DNA of 64,000 nucleotides, taken from positions 558,001-622,000 of the forward strand of contig OAPG01000013.1 of assembly GCA_900208305.1 (NCBI GenBank), read 5' to 3'. Source of the stretch: Melanopsichium pennsylvanicum (taxonomy: Eukaryota; Basidiomycota; Ustilaginomycetes; Ustilaginales). A model generated the notes under the pieces. It was not told the DNA's origin and did not search any database. It saw only the letters and a list, made by a program, of their open reading frames with translations. This document shows, piece after piece, positions 50,201 through 60,632 of this stretch; position 1 is the first letter of the stretch; each line of letters begins with the position of its first letter. The translations under genes were made by a program, and so were the position numbers.

Positions 50201-51931
50201 CTATATGGCAAGGAAAGGCATTGCATTGAATTGAATTGGGCCAATCAGACTACAGATTGGCACCAACAGCACAGGCATAGCATGTATGAAAGCATGTCTA
50301 GAGCTACAATATAACATCAATTACTGCAACAGTTGGTGTAGAAGCAAAATCAGTTGGCATAGAAGCAATGAAAGCAATAGTCACCTATCTAGTGGTCAGA
50401 AGGCGGGCTGTCCAGATGGTTGCATAAGCAGTGCAGCAGCACAAGATGAAGACATTGGGCTGCTTTGAAACAAGACACTAAAGAGGTGGCACATCAGTGT
50501 CAGGTCCTCAGCTACACCAAAGAATTGATGTGAGTTAAGGTGATGGATAAGGTTGGTGATGGCAACAAAAAAGTGGTAATCACACATATGCACCTCATTG
50601 CTTTACAAAGATGTGGCCCACCTGGGCATCAGGAAATGAATTGGCTAGCCAGCACTGAGTGGTGAGCGCATAAGAGGTTCTGTGGCAACAACCTGGAACT
50701 TGTTGTAAAGTGCTAGGCAATCTGCTTTGCAAAGCCAGCTCCAAAAGATGCTGGCTCCAATGAGCCATAATCAAAGCCAGGTGACTTGGGTTAGGTGAGG
50801 AGCCATGCAAATCCAGACAATCTGGCTTTGGTCTGGGTTTGAGATCTGACAGCCAGATGATCTGGATTTGGTCTGCATTCCTGATAAAAAAAAAAAACAC
50901 ACTCTTTTTACAATTTGAGTTGCTTTTGGCCGAGTCCCGCGACGAGAGGGTAGCGCAAAAGCCTGCATCTGCTCTGCATCAAGCCAGGACCCTGAAAGAG
51001 GGACTCGAGCACGCAAATGCAGGTCAAGAAGGCTTTCCCTCTGTGCTTGGCTGTCCATAAAAAAACTATATGGCAAGGAAAGGCATTGCATTGAATTGAA
51101 TTGGGCCAATCAGACTACAGATTGGCACCAACAGCACAGGCATAGCATGTATGAAAGCATGTCTAGAGCTACAATATAACATCAATTACTGCAACAGTTG
51201 GTGTAGAAGCAAAATCAGTTGGCATAGAAGCAATGAAAGCAATAGTCACCTATCTAGTGGTCAGAAGGCGGGCTGTCCAGATGGTTGCATAAGCAGTGCA
51301 GCAGCACAAGATGTAGACATTGGGCTGCTTTGAAACAAGACACTAAAGAGGTGGCACATCAGTGTCAGGTCCTCAGCTACACCAAAGAATTGATGTGAGT
51401 TAAGGTGATGGATAAGGTTGGTGATGGCAACAAAAAAGTGGTAATCACACATATGCACCTCATTGCTTTACAAAGATGTGGCCCACCTGGGCATCAGGAA
51501 ATGAATTGGCTAGCCAGCACTGAGTGGTGAGCGCATAAGAGGTTCTGTGGCAACAACCTGGAACTTGTTGTAAAGTGCTAGGCAATCTGCTTTGCAAAGC
51601 CAGCTCCAAAAGATGCTGGCTCCAATGAGCCATAATCAAAGCCAGGTGACTTGGGTTAGGTGAGGAGCCATGCAAATCCAGACAATCTGGCTTTGGTCTG
51701 GGTTTGAGATCTGACAGCCAGATGATCTGGATTCGGTCTGCATTCCTGATAAAAAAAAAAAAAAAAAACACACACTCTTTTTACGATTTGAGTTGCTTTT
51801 GGCCGAGTCCCGCGACGAGAGGGTAGCGCAAAAGCCTGCATCTGCTCTGCATCAAGCCAGGACCCTGAAAGAGGGACTCGAGCACACAAATGCAGGTCAA
51901 GAAGGCTTTCCCTCTGTGCTCGGCCGTCCAT
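50201..51931 (+). repeat. Tandem direct duplication, two units of about 865 bp
   Basis: Unit 1 (50201-51065) and unit 2 (51066-51931) both start CTATATGGCAAGGAAAGG after an A7-A8 run and end GTCCAT. They differ by six substitutions plus a longer A tract and one extra CA in unit 2 (about 51751-51770). Five of the six substitutions are CG versus TG/CA. Most of the unit is CpG-poor; its last 140 bp (GAGTCCCGCGACGAGAGGG...) are CpG-containing. Small ORFs (for example 50286-50468 and 51151-51333) recur in both copies but encode nothing recognisable. No transposon ends are visible. Confidence 0.9.
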
Positions 51932-52251
51932 AGGCTTCTTCCGCCAAACCAACCATCAGAAGCTTACAGCTGTGCGCAACAGGTCGCTTCTTACGCCAAA
52001 GCACGGTCGGGACAGCGCCGACAAGTGTGTAAGCTTGGAAGGGTCACTCAAGGCTCGTGGGAAGAAACGAGCGGATCACAAAGCTCATCAGGATCGGTCC
52101 CGCCGCCTCTGGTCTAGCCGACAGCCTTCAGGTCCCTTTTCGAGGGTTCTTTCATCCGAAGCACCACCTGAACCATCTGCCACATTTCAAGTACTCAGTG
52201 CAACATCACAGGATCCTATCCATCTTGGCGGCGACTGTCCACACTCCGATC
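51932..52251 (+). promoter_or_regulatory. WAPL upstream region
   Basis: This is 320 bp between the duplication and the chosen ATG. The frame of the gene is open back to 52057, but that extension (FFHPKHHLNHLPH...) does not look like WAPL. I treat it as leader. The proximal promoter probably extends into unit 2 of the duplication. Confidence 0.45.
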
Positions 52252-55200
52252 ATGGATCGCCCTTCCTCGCTGCGGCTTAAACAGACAATCACATACGGCA
52301 AACGCAATCAAAGAGCGGGCAGTGCGCACTTGTCGCCAGCTGCTGCGAAGGCTACACTTGCAGCAACATCATCCAGCGGATCCTCCGATGACGATGCTGG
52401 CTCATCCAATCCCCAACGTAGACGTGTAGACAAGACAGACTTGTCGCCGAGGATCAAGTCAAATGGTGCGACCAACGTCAGTCCGAAACATAAGCTACAG
52501 CAACGACCTATCATCGACAACATCTCGCCACAATCAAAGCCCAGCTCAAGAGCGACAAATGGCGCATCGGCTGCCGGTCCAGCTGCAACAACTCCAACTG
52601 GCCTTCGACAAAGCTCATCGTCTCGAGCCGCACTGACCTCAACCTCGCACTCGACTCCACAATCGTTCCCCAGTTTAGGCTCATCCTCCAACGGCCTCAG
52701 CTCCGCCAAGTCGCTTCCACAGCGGCTTCCACAGCGTCCAGCCAGGGCAGCATCTCCCTCAGCTAGCAAATCCGAACGTCGTCCTTCCGCCTGTACTCTT
52801 TCAGCAAAGAGAAGCGCGAGCACGTCCCCTCGCAAGCAATCATCGGTATCGCCAAGCAAACGCGTCGCTCGCTCTCGCACCCCTTCACGACCAGCTCAAG
52901 ATCTTGCCAGCCTCTTTGATGCCATCGAGCCCACTCTGCCTCATCCTCGCAATCCCTTTGCACGCAGCGAAAGCCAGCCTACAGTTCAACTTCACCTCGA
53001 TGACGCTCAAGCTTCATTCGGAGCGGCAGATTCGTTCGCAAACAGCCCTCTCCAGTCGCCCACGCTGCCTTCTATTGGCTTGGAAGATGCTCGACTGCTT
53101 TCTCCTGGCACTCAAAGTAGTCCCTCCAAGCGGCCAAGGATGGCCGACAGAATGGCACCGAGAGCAGAACGCTCGACAAAGTCCAAGGTGGATGAGATCG
53201 CAGAGGCGCTCAACACCTCCAGGAGAGGGTCGCTCCGCCGGACTGAGACAGCCCCTTCCGCGATCTCGGATACAGGCTCAATTGGGCTCTTTGCTTCAGA
53301 CGGCGAGCGACCGAACCCATTCAGAGTCCCGGAAGAGGAGGTCAAGAGCGCACACTTGCCCGATGCTGGATCTGGACGGATCTACACAGCCTCACAAGCT
53401 GACAGTCAATCTCAGGAAGGCGCAAGCTTGGCGCTGGGCGCGCGAAGACTCGCTGGCATCAAGCAAAACTCGGCCACCAACGCCAGACGCACCTATGGCC
53501 TTCAGCGAAGTTTCCTAGCCGACCAGGCAGAAGAAAATCTCCTTTCCGAATCGGCGCCACTTCCAACTTCCAGTGCTGCGTCTAGAACTATGGAAGAGGA
53601 AATCGAAGCAGAGCTCAGGGGCCAAGATGCCACATCGACTCCTTCATATCGTCCATCGGCGCCCGTTGCTTCTCGCCTGCCAGATCCGGCATCTGCAGCG
53701 CCTCGCGAAAGCTACGCTGAGCTTCTCAAGAAGTGGGGTGAAGGGGCCGACGACATCGAATGGGACGAATCGCAGGATCCCACGCTCAATCTCAAATCCA
53801 TCACGTCTCTCCGCTCCCAAGGCGAACTCCGGCGCTTCAACGATGACCTCGAGTACCTGATTTCTGGACTCGACGCTTCTCAAGGCCTGTCGATCCGCAA
53901 AAGTTCGGCTGTGGAGCTCATCCGCCTCCTTTGCGGCAGACCCGACATCGGAAATCTCAACGATGACGCCGACAATGCAGACCAAGATGTTGAGGACCTT
54001 CTTGCCTCGGCCCAGTCCGCCGGTTTCTTACGCAAGCTGAAAGCATCTGATCTCATCACACGGCTGTTCGACCTCTTTAAAGGCGCAGAGGCCGGCGAGG
54101 GCGTTGACGATGTCCTGGATGCTGCCATTGCTGTGTATGTGGCTAAGCTGCTCAAGACGGCTTCGTCCGCCGAAGCTTTGGCGCGGGAACGCTGGTCAGA
54201 TCTGCACGCCACCTTGCGCGAGCTTCTCGCGCGTGCAAGTCGAGCATCACGCCACCGCAAGGATGGCTTCGCTTTGCTTCGTTTGCACGAGCTCAAGCAG
54301 CACAAGATAACAACGAGGTCCGATCGCAAAATCCTGGACGAGCTACAGGCTATCGCCCGCATCTCGAAGCTCTTTGTCTCTGGCGCCAAGAGCTGGACGC
54401 TGCGCAATCTAGTTCTCGCAGCTTGCTGCTCTTTAATTATCCTTCCCCGCCGCCTTTTGACCGAAACCGCGATAAACGATCTGCTCGTCGGCGAGGACGG
54501 AGCAGAGGACCGGACATGTCTCTTCACCTCAGTGCTGAATGTGCTCATATCAGAAGGTGACAAGGCGCAAAAGAGGTTAACAGACTTTGCCAAAGGTCTC
54601 GCGCTTGTATCAGCCGCCGTTGTTGAAGCGATTCCGGACTTGGAGACAGTAGATATCTGCATTCGCTTCCTCGACAAGGGCATGGATGCTCTGTATCTGG
54701 AGCTCGATCAAGCTGTCCCGGCCTCCAACGAGACTCTGAACGCATTGCAGCACCTCATCAGCTTTGCTATTCAAGCGGCGCCATTTGGTGCAAGATCACC
54801 TGCAGAAGACGCGGACTTTGGCCACACTGGCGCTTCGCCGACTCGTGCTTTGCAGGTTCTGTGTGCTCTATTCAAGACGCTTCTGGACCTGAGCCAGGTC
54901 GACGCAAACTGGAGCGAGTCGCTCGCCTCCTCGCGTCCGCTCCAGGCTTCCATCATGCGAGCTTTCTTGCTTAGTCACCGAAGCGCTGTCCGACTTCGTC
55001 AGAAGACCGTCACCATAAATAGCTCAAAACGAAGCAAGGCTAAGTCGCAAGGTCTAAAAAGCGACAGCGACAGCACCTGGAAACTCGACGTAGCGCTGTT
55101 CAACGACGTCGTGCACCTCTCCTTGGCCGTGCTTACCAACCTACTGATCAAGCAGCTCGACAAGGCTCGCGACATCTTGGAGTCCGTCCAGCTGGAACCT

Positions 55201-55716
55201 GGCTGCTGGGGTCGCCGAAGCTGTTTGATATCTTGCACGTGCGAAGATAGATTATATGCACTCAGACTTCTCGCACGTCTCTTCTTTGAGACTCGCATCG
55301 CAGCTGCCAGCGACGACGACAGCGACGCTGCATACCTGTCTAACTCAATCGCCACTGCCATTGCGCAATATGCTGTCGGTGGACCCGCTCGTCTGAAGGC
55401 GTGCCGAGCCGTGCTGGATGTGGAGCTGCCGAGCTCCGAGAGTAAGGGCAGTGGAGGGGTGACAGTGATCAAAGCAGATGGTTTCGAGACGCTTTTGGAT
55501 GCAGTGGAGGAGTTTGCGGTGGTGCATGAGGCCGCGCTGAACGCCGGACGTCTTAGAGCAGTCGAGGCTGTTGTCGGGCAGGACCAAATGCTCGACGATG
55601 GCGAAGAGACGAAGTTGGTCAAAGATGAGGACGAGGGAGATAGCAGCAACCCTGTGGCGATGGAAGCTGGGCAGTTGATTAAAGATTTGGCTGTAACGCT
55701 TCGACAGATGGCGTAG
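52252..55716 (+). CDS. WPL1: WAPL/Wpl1 (Rad61) cohesin-release factor
   Basis: I start this 1154-residue ORF at ATG 52252, which begins MDRPSSLRLKQTITYGKRN. The TYGKR segment is the conserved WAPL N-terminus and supports that start over the longer frame. Residues 20-480 are Ser/Arg-rich and disordered, with SPRK-type sites. The helical WAPL domain runs from about 485 (SYAELLKKWGEGADDIEWDE) to about 1100. It includes GELRRFNDDLEYLISGLD, SSAVELIRLLCGRPD and ISKLFVSGAKSWTLRNL. WAPL with Pds5 opens the Smc3-Scc1 gate and removes cohesin from chromatin. No introns are needed. A 12-residue hydrophilic segment (SSKRSKAKSQGL) interrupts the helical repeats. Confidence 0.92.
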   Translation: MDRPSSLRLKQTITYGKRNQRAGSAHLSPAAAKATLAATSSSGSSDDDAGSSNPQRRRVDKTDLSPRIKSNGATNVSPKHKLQQRPIIDNISPQSKPSSRATNGASAAGPAATTPTGLRQSSSSRAALTSTSHSTPQSFPSLGSSSNGLSSAKSLPQRLPQRPARAASPSASKSERRPSACTLSAKRSASTSPRKQSSVSPSKRVARSRTPSRPAQDLASLFDAIEPTLPHPRNPFARSESQPTVQLHLDDAQASFGAADSFANSPLQSPTLPSIGLEDARLLSPGTQSSPSKRPRMADRMAPRAERSTKSKVDEIAEALNTSRRGSLRRTETAPSAISDTGSIGLFASDGERPNPFRVPEEEVKSAHLPDAGSGRIYTASQADSQSQEGASLALGARRLAGIKQNSATNARRTYGLQRSFLADQAEENLLSESAPLPTSSAASRTMEEEIEAELRGQDATSTPSYRPSAPVASRLPDPASAAPRESYAELLKKWGEGADDIEWDESQDPTLNLKSITSLRSQGELRRFNDDLEYLISGLDASQGLSIRKSSAVELIRLLCGRPDIGNLNDDADNADQDVEDLLASAQSAGFLRKLKASDLITRLFDLFKGAEAGEGVDDVLDAAIAVYVAKLLKTASSAEALARERWSDLHATLRELLARASRASRHRKDGFALLRLHELKQHKITTRSDRKILDELQAIARISKLFVSGAKSWTLRNLVLAACCSLIILPRRLLTETAINDLLVGEDGAEDRTCLFTSVLNVLISEGDKAQKRLTDFAKGLALVSAAVVEAIPDLETVDICIRFLDKGMDALYLELDQAVPASNETLNALQHLISFAIQAAPFGARSPAEDADFGHTGASPTRALQVLCALFKTLLDLSQVDANWSESLASSRPLQASIMRAFLLSHRSAVRLRQKTVTINSSKRSKAKSQGLKSDSDSTWKLDVALFNDVVHLSLAVLTNLLIKQLDKARDILESVQLEPGCWGRRSCLISCTCEDRLYALRLLARLFFETRIAAASDDDSDAAYLSNSIATAIAQYAVGGPARLKACRAVLDVELPSSESKGSGGVTVIKADGFETLLDAVEEFAVVHEAALNAGRLRAVEAVVGQDQMLDDGEETKLVKDEDEGDSSNPVAMEAGQLIKDLAVTLRQMA

Positions 55717-56037
55717 CAAGAGCGAGGACCCAGCATCCATTTGGCTAATGAATTCAAGCCGATTCCGACCTCGAGGTCCATGCGGCTTGAAGTTGACTTT
55801 AGCTTTTGTCGTACCGAGACAGAGATACGCTTACACGTATAAAAGATGCAATGACAAGCTTGTTATCAGGCTCAAAGGGTGCAGCTCGCAGCCACGCATT
55901 TTCTTTTTCGAATTGTTAATGAGGTTTTACACGTTTTAGCGAGCAAATACGGTAGTTGTTTGTTGCGATTTGGTTTGGCGCGATGGATGTTTGTTTTCAT
56001 TTAAAATTGTTTTTTCGACGAGAAATTAAATTTTATT
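55717..56037. other. Convergent intergenic region
   Basis: This is 321 bp between the WAPL stop and the MFS stop. It is AT-rich near 55980-56035 (AATTAAATTTTATTTC), consistent with two 3' UTRs. No gene is seen. Confidence 0.4.
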
Positions 56038-57789
56038 TCATCTTGTTGCTCTAGCCACGAGGCCATCCTTTTCGAGATCGCGGATCATGAGGCAGCAAAG
56101 GGGACCTATCATGCCTAGAAAAGCTAGAATTAACCAGACCAATTGTCCACCTAACCAGCCTCTTGTGACTGAAAGCGCGAATAAGGTATTCGCGAGATAT
56201 GGACCAATGGCTCTTGTGAAACTACTCGACATTTGGGCCAAACTATTCAATGTGCCTAACGCTGTACCTCGAGTGAGATTGGAACATTGATTGACAAGGA
56301 TCATATTACTAGCAAAGGCCATTCCACCGACGACTCTGATTGCGGTAGAAATTAACAAGCATGTCCAAACCAATGTTGTGTACCATTGTTGATCTTCCTG
56401 TGCAGCACCAAGTCCTAAACGAGAGATGAGATTCCCAACGGGCAACAAGATGACGGATAGTGGGAAAGCAAACATACTGAGTTGGTACGTTCTGAGAGTA
56501 CCAACTTTCCTCTGAATCGAAGGGAATAGAAATAGCTGTACTAGCGCTCCACCCAAACCGTTTATGGAAAGTAGGATACCTGTCGAGTCAGAGCTGAAAC
56601 CAACTCCCCCAAGCTTGATAGGTTCGTACAGGTACAGCACCATTAGAGCGTCGAGCGCTACCGAGATGAGGGCGAGGAATGCGTAGCTGATCATGACTTT
56701 TTGGATCTGACCGATCGCAAGAAGCTCCCAGACGCTTGATGTTGGGTGGTCTGGTACGGAATTTGAAGGTAGCGGACAAGTTGAGCGAGGGGGAGTGTGC
56801 GTGGGTGTGTAACCAGAGTGCAAGCTGTGAACGCGAATGCCGCTCGTTGATGCTCTTCTGGCTTTGGGTCTGTGGGATGTCGATGTTGTTTCGTTGGCAA
56901 AAGATATTGCTGAAGAATTATTGTTATTGTTGTTGTTGTCCATCGCGCCGTAGTTGGTGATTCGGTTTGCAGCAACGTTGGATTTCAAAGCAGAAGCATG
57001 AGATTGCTGTCGCGCGGCCTCGGGTCTCTTCTGCTCCCTCTCGCGCTTCTCCACGAGCTCGGGCAGCGTCTCTTCCAACAAGAAGGCTCCCATCACGATA
57101 CTGGCCACGGTGATGGCCGCCGATATCGCACAAGGCAAAAAGAACGGAAATTTCTCCCACAGTCCTCCTAAGCCTGCCCAAGCATGTTTTGCAAAGATAT
57201 CTGGATACTGCTGCGCCGGCTTACTCAGATAACCTCCCAGCAGAGGACCGATGAGACATCCGACTGTCCATGTGAGTGGCAGTAGACTGAACGCTCTCGC
57301 CTGGTTGGTCTCGTCCGTAATCTCGCCCATGACACTCTTGACGATGGCGACGTTGCCATTGGTTGCACCTGCCATGGCTCTGGCTGCAACCGCCCACCAG
57401 AAGGTTTGACTCAAACCGAAGAGCACCGCGCTGCATGCTACACCGGAAAGACCCATGAGAAGAACGGGTTTGCGTCCGATTCTATCGGACAAAGAACCCC
57501 AGTAGAGGATGGTAAGTGTCTGAGATAAAGCAAACAGGGATTCTATGATACCAGCGTAAAAGCCTACACTGGCTTGATCGGAAGTAGCGCCAATAGAGAA
57601 TACCATGTCATTGATAAAGGGGAAGATGATGGTAAAGTTGATCGGTTCGGCTAATCTCATGGTGAGGAGGATAACGATCTTGCGTTTGGGTAAAGAACTT
57701 TGTTTGGTTGGTGTAGGAGAGGGTGAGGTGAGCAGAGGCTCTTGCTCGAAATCATCAGCCCCGTTTGAGAGTGTCTGTTGTTGCGGCAT
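56038..57789 (-). CDS. Major facilitator superfamily transporter (ZIFL-like / DHA1 family)
   Basis: This 583-residue protein starts at ATG 57789 (MPQQQTLSNGADD). About 12 membrane segments are divided by a cytoplasmic loop of about 130 residues rich in His, Ser and Asn. The MFS A-motif is present as GSLSDRIGRKPVLLMG after TM2. The RAMAGATNGNVAIVKSVMGE and TDETNQARAF region matches the fungal ZIFL/YCR023C-like group, as does GPLLGGYLSKPA. These are proton-coupled exporters or vacuolar carriers. The substrate cannot be told from sequence. The N-terminus carries an EQEPLL acidic di-leucine motif, which often directs sorting to vacuoles. Confidence 0.9.
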   Translation of the reverse strand: MPQQQTLSNGADDFEQEPLLTSPSPTPTKQSSLPKRKIVILLTMRLAEPINFTIIFPFINDMVFSIGATSDQASVGFYAGIIESLFALSQTLTILYWGSLSDRIGRKPVLLMGLSGVACSAVLFGLSQTFWWAVAARAMAGATNGNVAIVKSVMGEITDETNQARAFSLLPLTWTVGCLIGPLLGGYLSKPAQQYPDIFAKHAWAGLGGLWEKFPFFLPCAISAAITVASIVMGAFLLEETLPELVEKREREQKRPEAARQQSHASALKSNVAANRITNYGAMDNNNNNNNSSAISFANETTSTSHRPKARRASTSGIRVHSLHSGYTPTHTPPRSTCPLPSNSVPDHPTSSVWELLAIGQIQKVMISYAFLALISVALDALMVLYLYEPIKLGGVGFSSDSTGILLSINGLGGALVQLFLFPSIQRKVGTLRTYQLSMFAFPLSVILLPVGNLISRLGLGAAQEDQQWYTTLVWTCLLISTAIRVVGGMAFASNMILVNQCSNLTRGTALGTLNSLAQMSSSFTRAIGPYLANTLFALSVTRGWLGGQLVWLILAFLGMIGPLCCLMIRDLEKDGLVARATR

Positions 57790-58587
57790 GGTTTATGATA
57801 TCTGTACTGTCTATATCGCAAGTTTATGAAAAAGATTCCGTGATGGAGGCGATGGTTAATGAGGTCGCAAAGGTATGTATATCTACGAAGGATATAAGAC
57901 CATGCTAGGTCTTGTCGTGGAACCGGACCAGCTTTATCGAGATCCCAGCCGCTAGGTTCGTGACTCAGAGTGGAGCTGCAATTGAATGAAAATTGGTGTA
58001 TCTCTGCGACAATCGCTGAATCGACAAGAACAGCGCCCGAGCTTATTTCGTGGTCAACATCAACCACCCAAATTGTCTCGAGTCAGGGGGGTTGGATGCC
58101 TCGTCGAAGAGGGGGGGAAATGGGGGAAGGGGGAAAAGGGAAATCGTGGTGCAGCGGAGGTCTAGTTGCCGAAGACGGAGTTTGTGGTGTAATTCATAGT
58201 TGAACGTGTGGTTGCCGAGAGGTCGAAAGGCATGACTCGTCCTATTGTACTTGCAGATATATGATATGATATTGTTGGACAAGAGGATGAAATTCACCGA
58301 GCAGAGCAGATGTCGTCAGTCGCATGACTCCATGACTCGTGGTTTGCAAAAGGCCGTTCGGCGTCGGCTATCCAATATCCGTGGAATAAAATTTGAGGCT
58401 GTCAAACAAAAATTAAGTTTGGACGGAACTCGGGCTAAATCGCTGAAAAAAAAAAAAGATAAATTAGGGCTTCAAAAATTGGCAAAAAGCGAGGTTGGAA
58501 AATTTCACTCTCGATTCTCAGCCTTTGCTTCTTTCTCACTGTTGACGATTATCATCAATACTCATCTCGACTTAGATCTATGCAGTT
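57790..58587. promoter_or_regulatory. Divergent promoter of MFS transporter and SHQ1
   Basis: This 798-bp region separates two start codons. It contains a GGGGGAAATGGGGG-type purine run (about 58111-58140), an A12 tract (58446-58457) and a pyrimidine-rich leader before SHQ1. An upstream ATG at 58580, out of frame with SHQ1, precedes the SHQ1 ATG by 8 bp. Confidence 0.5.
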
Positions 58588-59955
58588 ATGGAAGGATTCA
58601 GCATCCCACACTATACCATCACACAGGACTCGGAGCATGTTTACATCACCATCACCACCCACAATCCAACAGGCGTGCCTAACATCGCAGTGGAAGGACG
58701 TATTTTTGGGTTTCATCTCGAGCCCTACTATCTCCCTCTCGTCATACCAGACCAGGTGACACGGCCAGCATCGGATGCCGAGACAATACGGCAGGATGGT
58801 TCGAAGTTTCGCGTCACATTGAAAAAGATGAAATCGGGGAAGCAATTCTATGGCCTGGATACACTGCAGCCACAGCTATTGCCGGAAGATGAGCTAAAGC
58901 AGGCGATCAAGGACGCCGAGGAGCAGAAAGGCTTGTTTCAACCGGCCGAGAGTGAGGATGAAGCGGCAAAATTGCTGCTGCAGCAAGCATTGAAGAGTCA
59001 AGGGCTGGTTACGGTCAATGACGATCACGGGGAGGCTGCCATCGACAATGCGTCTGTTCAGCAAGGGAATGTGGCATTGCAAAGCGCTCAGGGGAGATCA
59101 AGCTTTGGATTCGGTTTCCGAGGAGGCTTCACAGGTGAATTGATTCCAGGTGGATGCGCGGACACAAAGCATGTGCTCGAAGTGTCGGATCCGGATGCAG
59201 TCGAGCCAGCACAGAGGGAACAGGCAGCATATAGGTACGAAGAGCAGAGGTGGGATGAGGGTGTTTACATGGACAACTATTTGGATGTTGATGGCGAGCT
59301 GGCACAAGCTCTTGCTTTCAAACCTACCATTCCAGCTGCTACATTATCGACGAATGCAGAGCCATCGACCGAGACTAATCTCGACATTGAGGCCATGACT
59401 CTGATTGTGCAGCTGTTATTTGCTCTGAGCTACGACGAGAGAACCAACCAAGGCGAACCAACGGTCGAGTCCGGATGGACGATCGCTAAGCTCTGCCGTT
59501 GTTTGGCTGCATGTGTACCTGCAAAAACCACAAATTCATCGATTAGATCCCTGGAGGCGGCAGTGGCATGGACACTTGTTGGATGCGTGCGCCGCGCGTT
59601 GACAGTACCTCTGTATCGACACTGGGAGCTGAGCGTAGCTTGCATGCACGATACGCTTGAACGAATTCAAGCAGGCTCGGCACACATTATCAACAGTCTA
59701 GAACAGGTAGCGGCGAGGCTGAAGCAAGGTCAAGATCCGATTCTGTGTCGTCTTTGCCAAGTCTGGCTGGAGCCGTTGCTTGCCCAGCCACTAGACCAAG
59801 CACAGCTGAATCAGCTCGACACTGTCATCTCGAATGTCATGCGAAAGGGAGATGCGGTTACAAAGCACACGGTTGGTGGGGAAAATTGGGATCTAGAGGT
59901 GCTGGAACAGGCGGCCAAGCAGGCATACGAGGATGGCGAGGGTGGATTTGTGTGA
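58588..59955 (+). CDS. SHQ1: SHQ1, box H/ACA snoRNP assembly chaperone
   Basis: This 455-residue ORF starts MEGFSIPHYTITQDSEHVYI. Residues 1-90 form the CS-like domain: the strand pattern QDSEHVYITITTH continues with EGRIFGFHLEPYYLPLVIP. The C-terminal SHQ1 helical domain is at about 210-440, with REQAAYRYEEQRWDEGVYMDNY, LLFALSYDERTNQGEPTVES and GWTIAKLCRCLAACV. SHQ1 binds the Cbf5/dyskerin pseudouridine synthase before assembly and prevents non-specific RNA binding. It is needed for rRNA and telomerase RNP biogenesis. No introns are needed. The linker between domains is acidic and Gln-rich. Confidence 0.93.
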   Translation: MEGFSIPHYTITQDSEHVYITITTHNPTGVPNIAVEGRIFGFHLEPYYLPLVIPDQVTRPASDAETIRQDGSKFRVTLKKMKSGKQFYGLDTLQPQLLPEDELKQAIKDAEEQKGLFQPAESEDEAAKLLLQQALKSQGLVTVNDDHGEAAIDNASVQQGNVALQSAQGRSSFGFGFRGGFTGELIPGGCADTKHVLEVSDPDAVEPAQREQAAYRYEEQRWDEGVYMDNYLDVDGELAQALAFKPTIPAATLSTNAEPSTETNLDIEAMTLIVQLLFALSYDERTNQGEPTVESGWTIAKLCRCLAACVPAKTTNSSIRSLEAAVAWTLVGCVRRALTVPLYRHWELSVACMHDTLERIQAGSAHIINSLEQVAARLKQGQDPILCRLCQVWLEPLLAQPLDQAQLNQLDTVISNVMRKGDAVTKHTVGGENWDLEVLEQAAKQAYEDGEGGFV

Positions 59956-60632
59956 AACACGTGGCGCGAGCTCCATCACATTCGTCTTGTCTCACAGCTA
60001 TTATCACAACTTGATCAGTTCCTACACACAAACACAAACTTACGCACACTTTCTATCTCTGACTGTTGACTGTTGACTGGTGTCTAGTGTCTAGTGTCTG
60101 CTATCTTGTGCGACTTGGCCAGTGCGAAATGGAGAAAAAAAAAAACAAGAACAAAAACAAAAACAAAAAGGGTCCAAAAGAGAGGGGACAGGCACAGACA
60201 CGCCTCGCTTGAATCGAGAAGAAAATGAATAATTTACTGTAAATAAAGCGTATACAGTATGTGTGTGTATTAACCTCATCAACGCGACGCGTCCTAATTT
60301 TGGTTGTTAGTGCAACAACACACCTTTGACAGACGGACAGACCGTATCGAAATAATGCATACCGTATTTGTGGATTGTGGGGCAATCTTGTACCCTGTCG
60401 ATCCCTCTTTCATCCTCATCTTCAACATTAATTTACACCATCCTGCATCAAATAGCATAGACTTCCACACATCAACAAAGCATCATACCATCCTATACTC
60501 ACGTTCGTACAACATTACAAATCCACAAAAAAGAAAAAGAAAGAACCAAAACAAAGCATCAAGCATTCTCCTTTTCACATCCATCTGGTCGCACCGACGA
60601 CTAGCAGCTCAAAAAGCTCGACCTTTGTCACC
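59956..60632 (+). promoter_or_regulatory. SHQ1 3' region and DNMT5 upstream region
   Basis: No gene is seen in 677 bp. Features are GACTGTTGACTG and GTGTCTAGTGTCTAG short repeats (60061-60100), an A-rich tract with AACAAAAAC repeats (60132-60170) and a CpG-containing stretch at 60280-60300. The DNMT5 start context is GTCACCATGG. Confidence 0.45.

Noticed and set aside
52057..52251. N-terminal extension of WAPL by 65 codons
   Set aside because: The extension is not WAPL-like. The conserved TYGKR segment lies right after the internal ATG at 52252.
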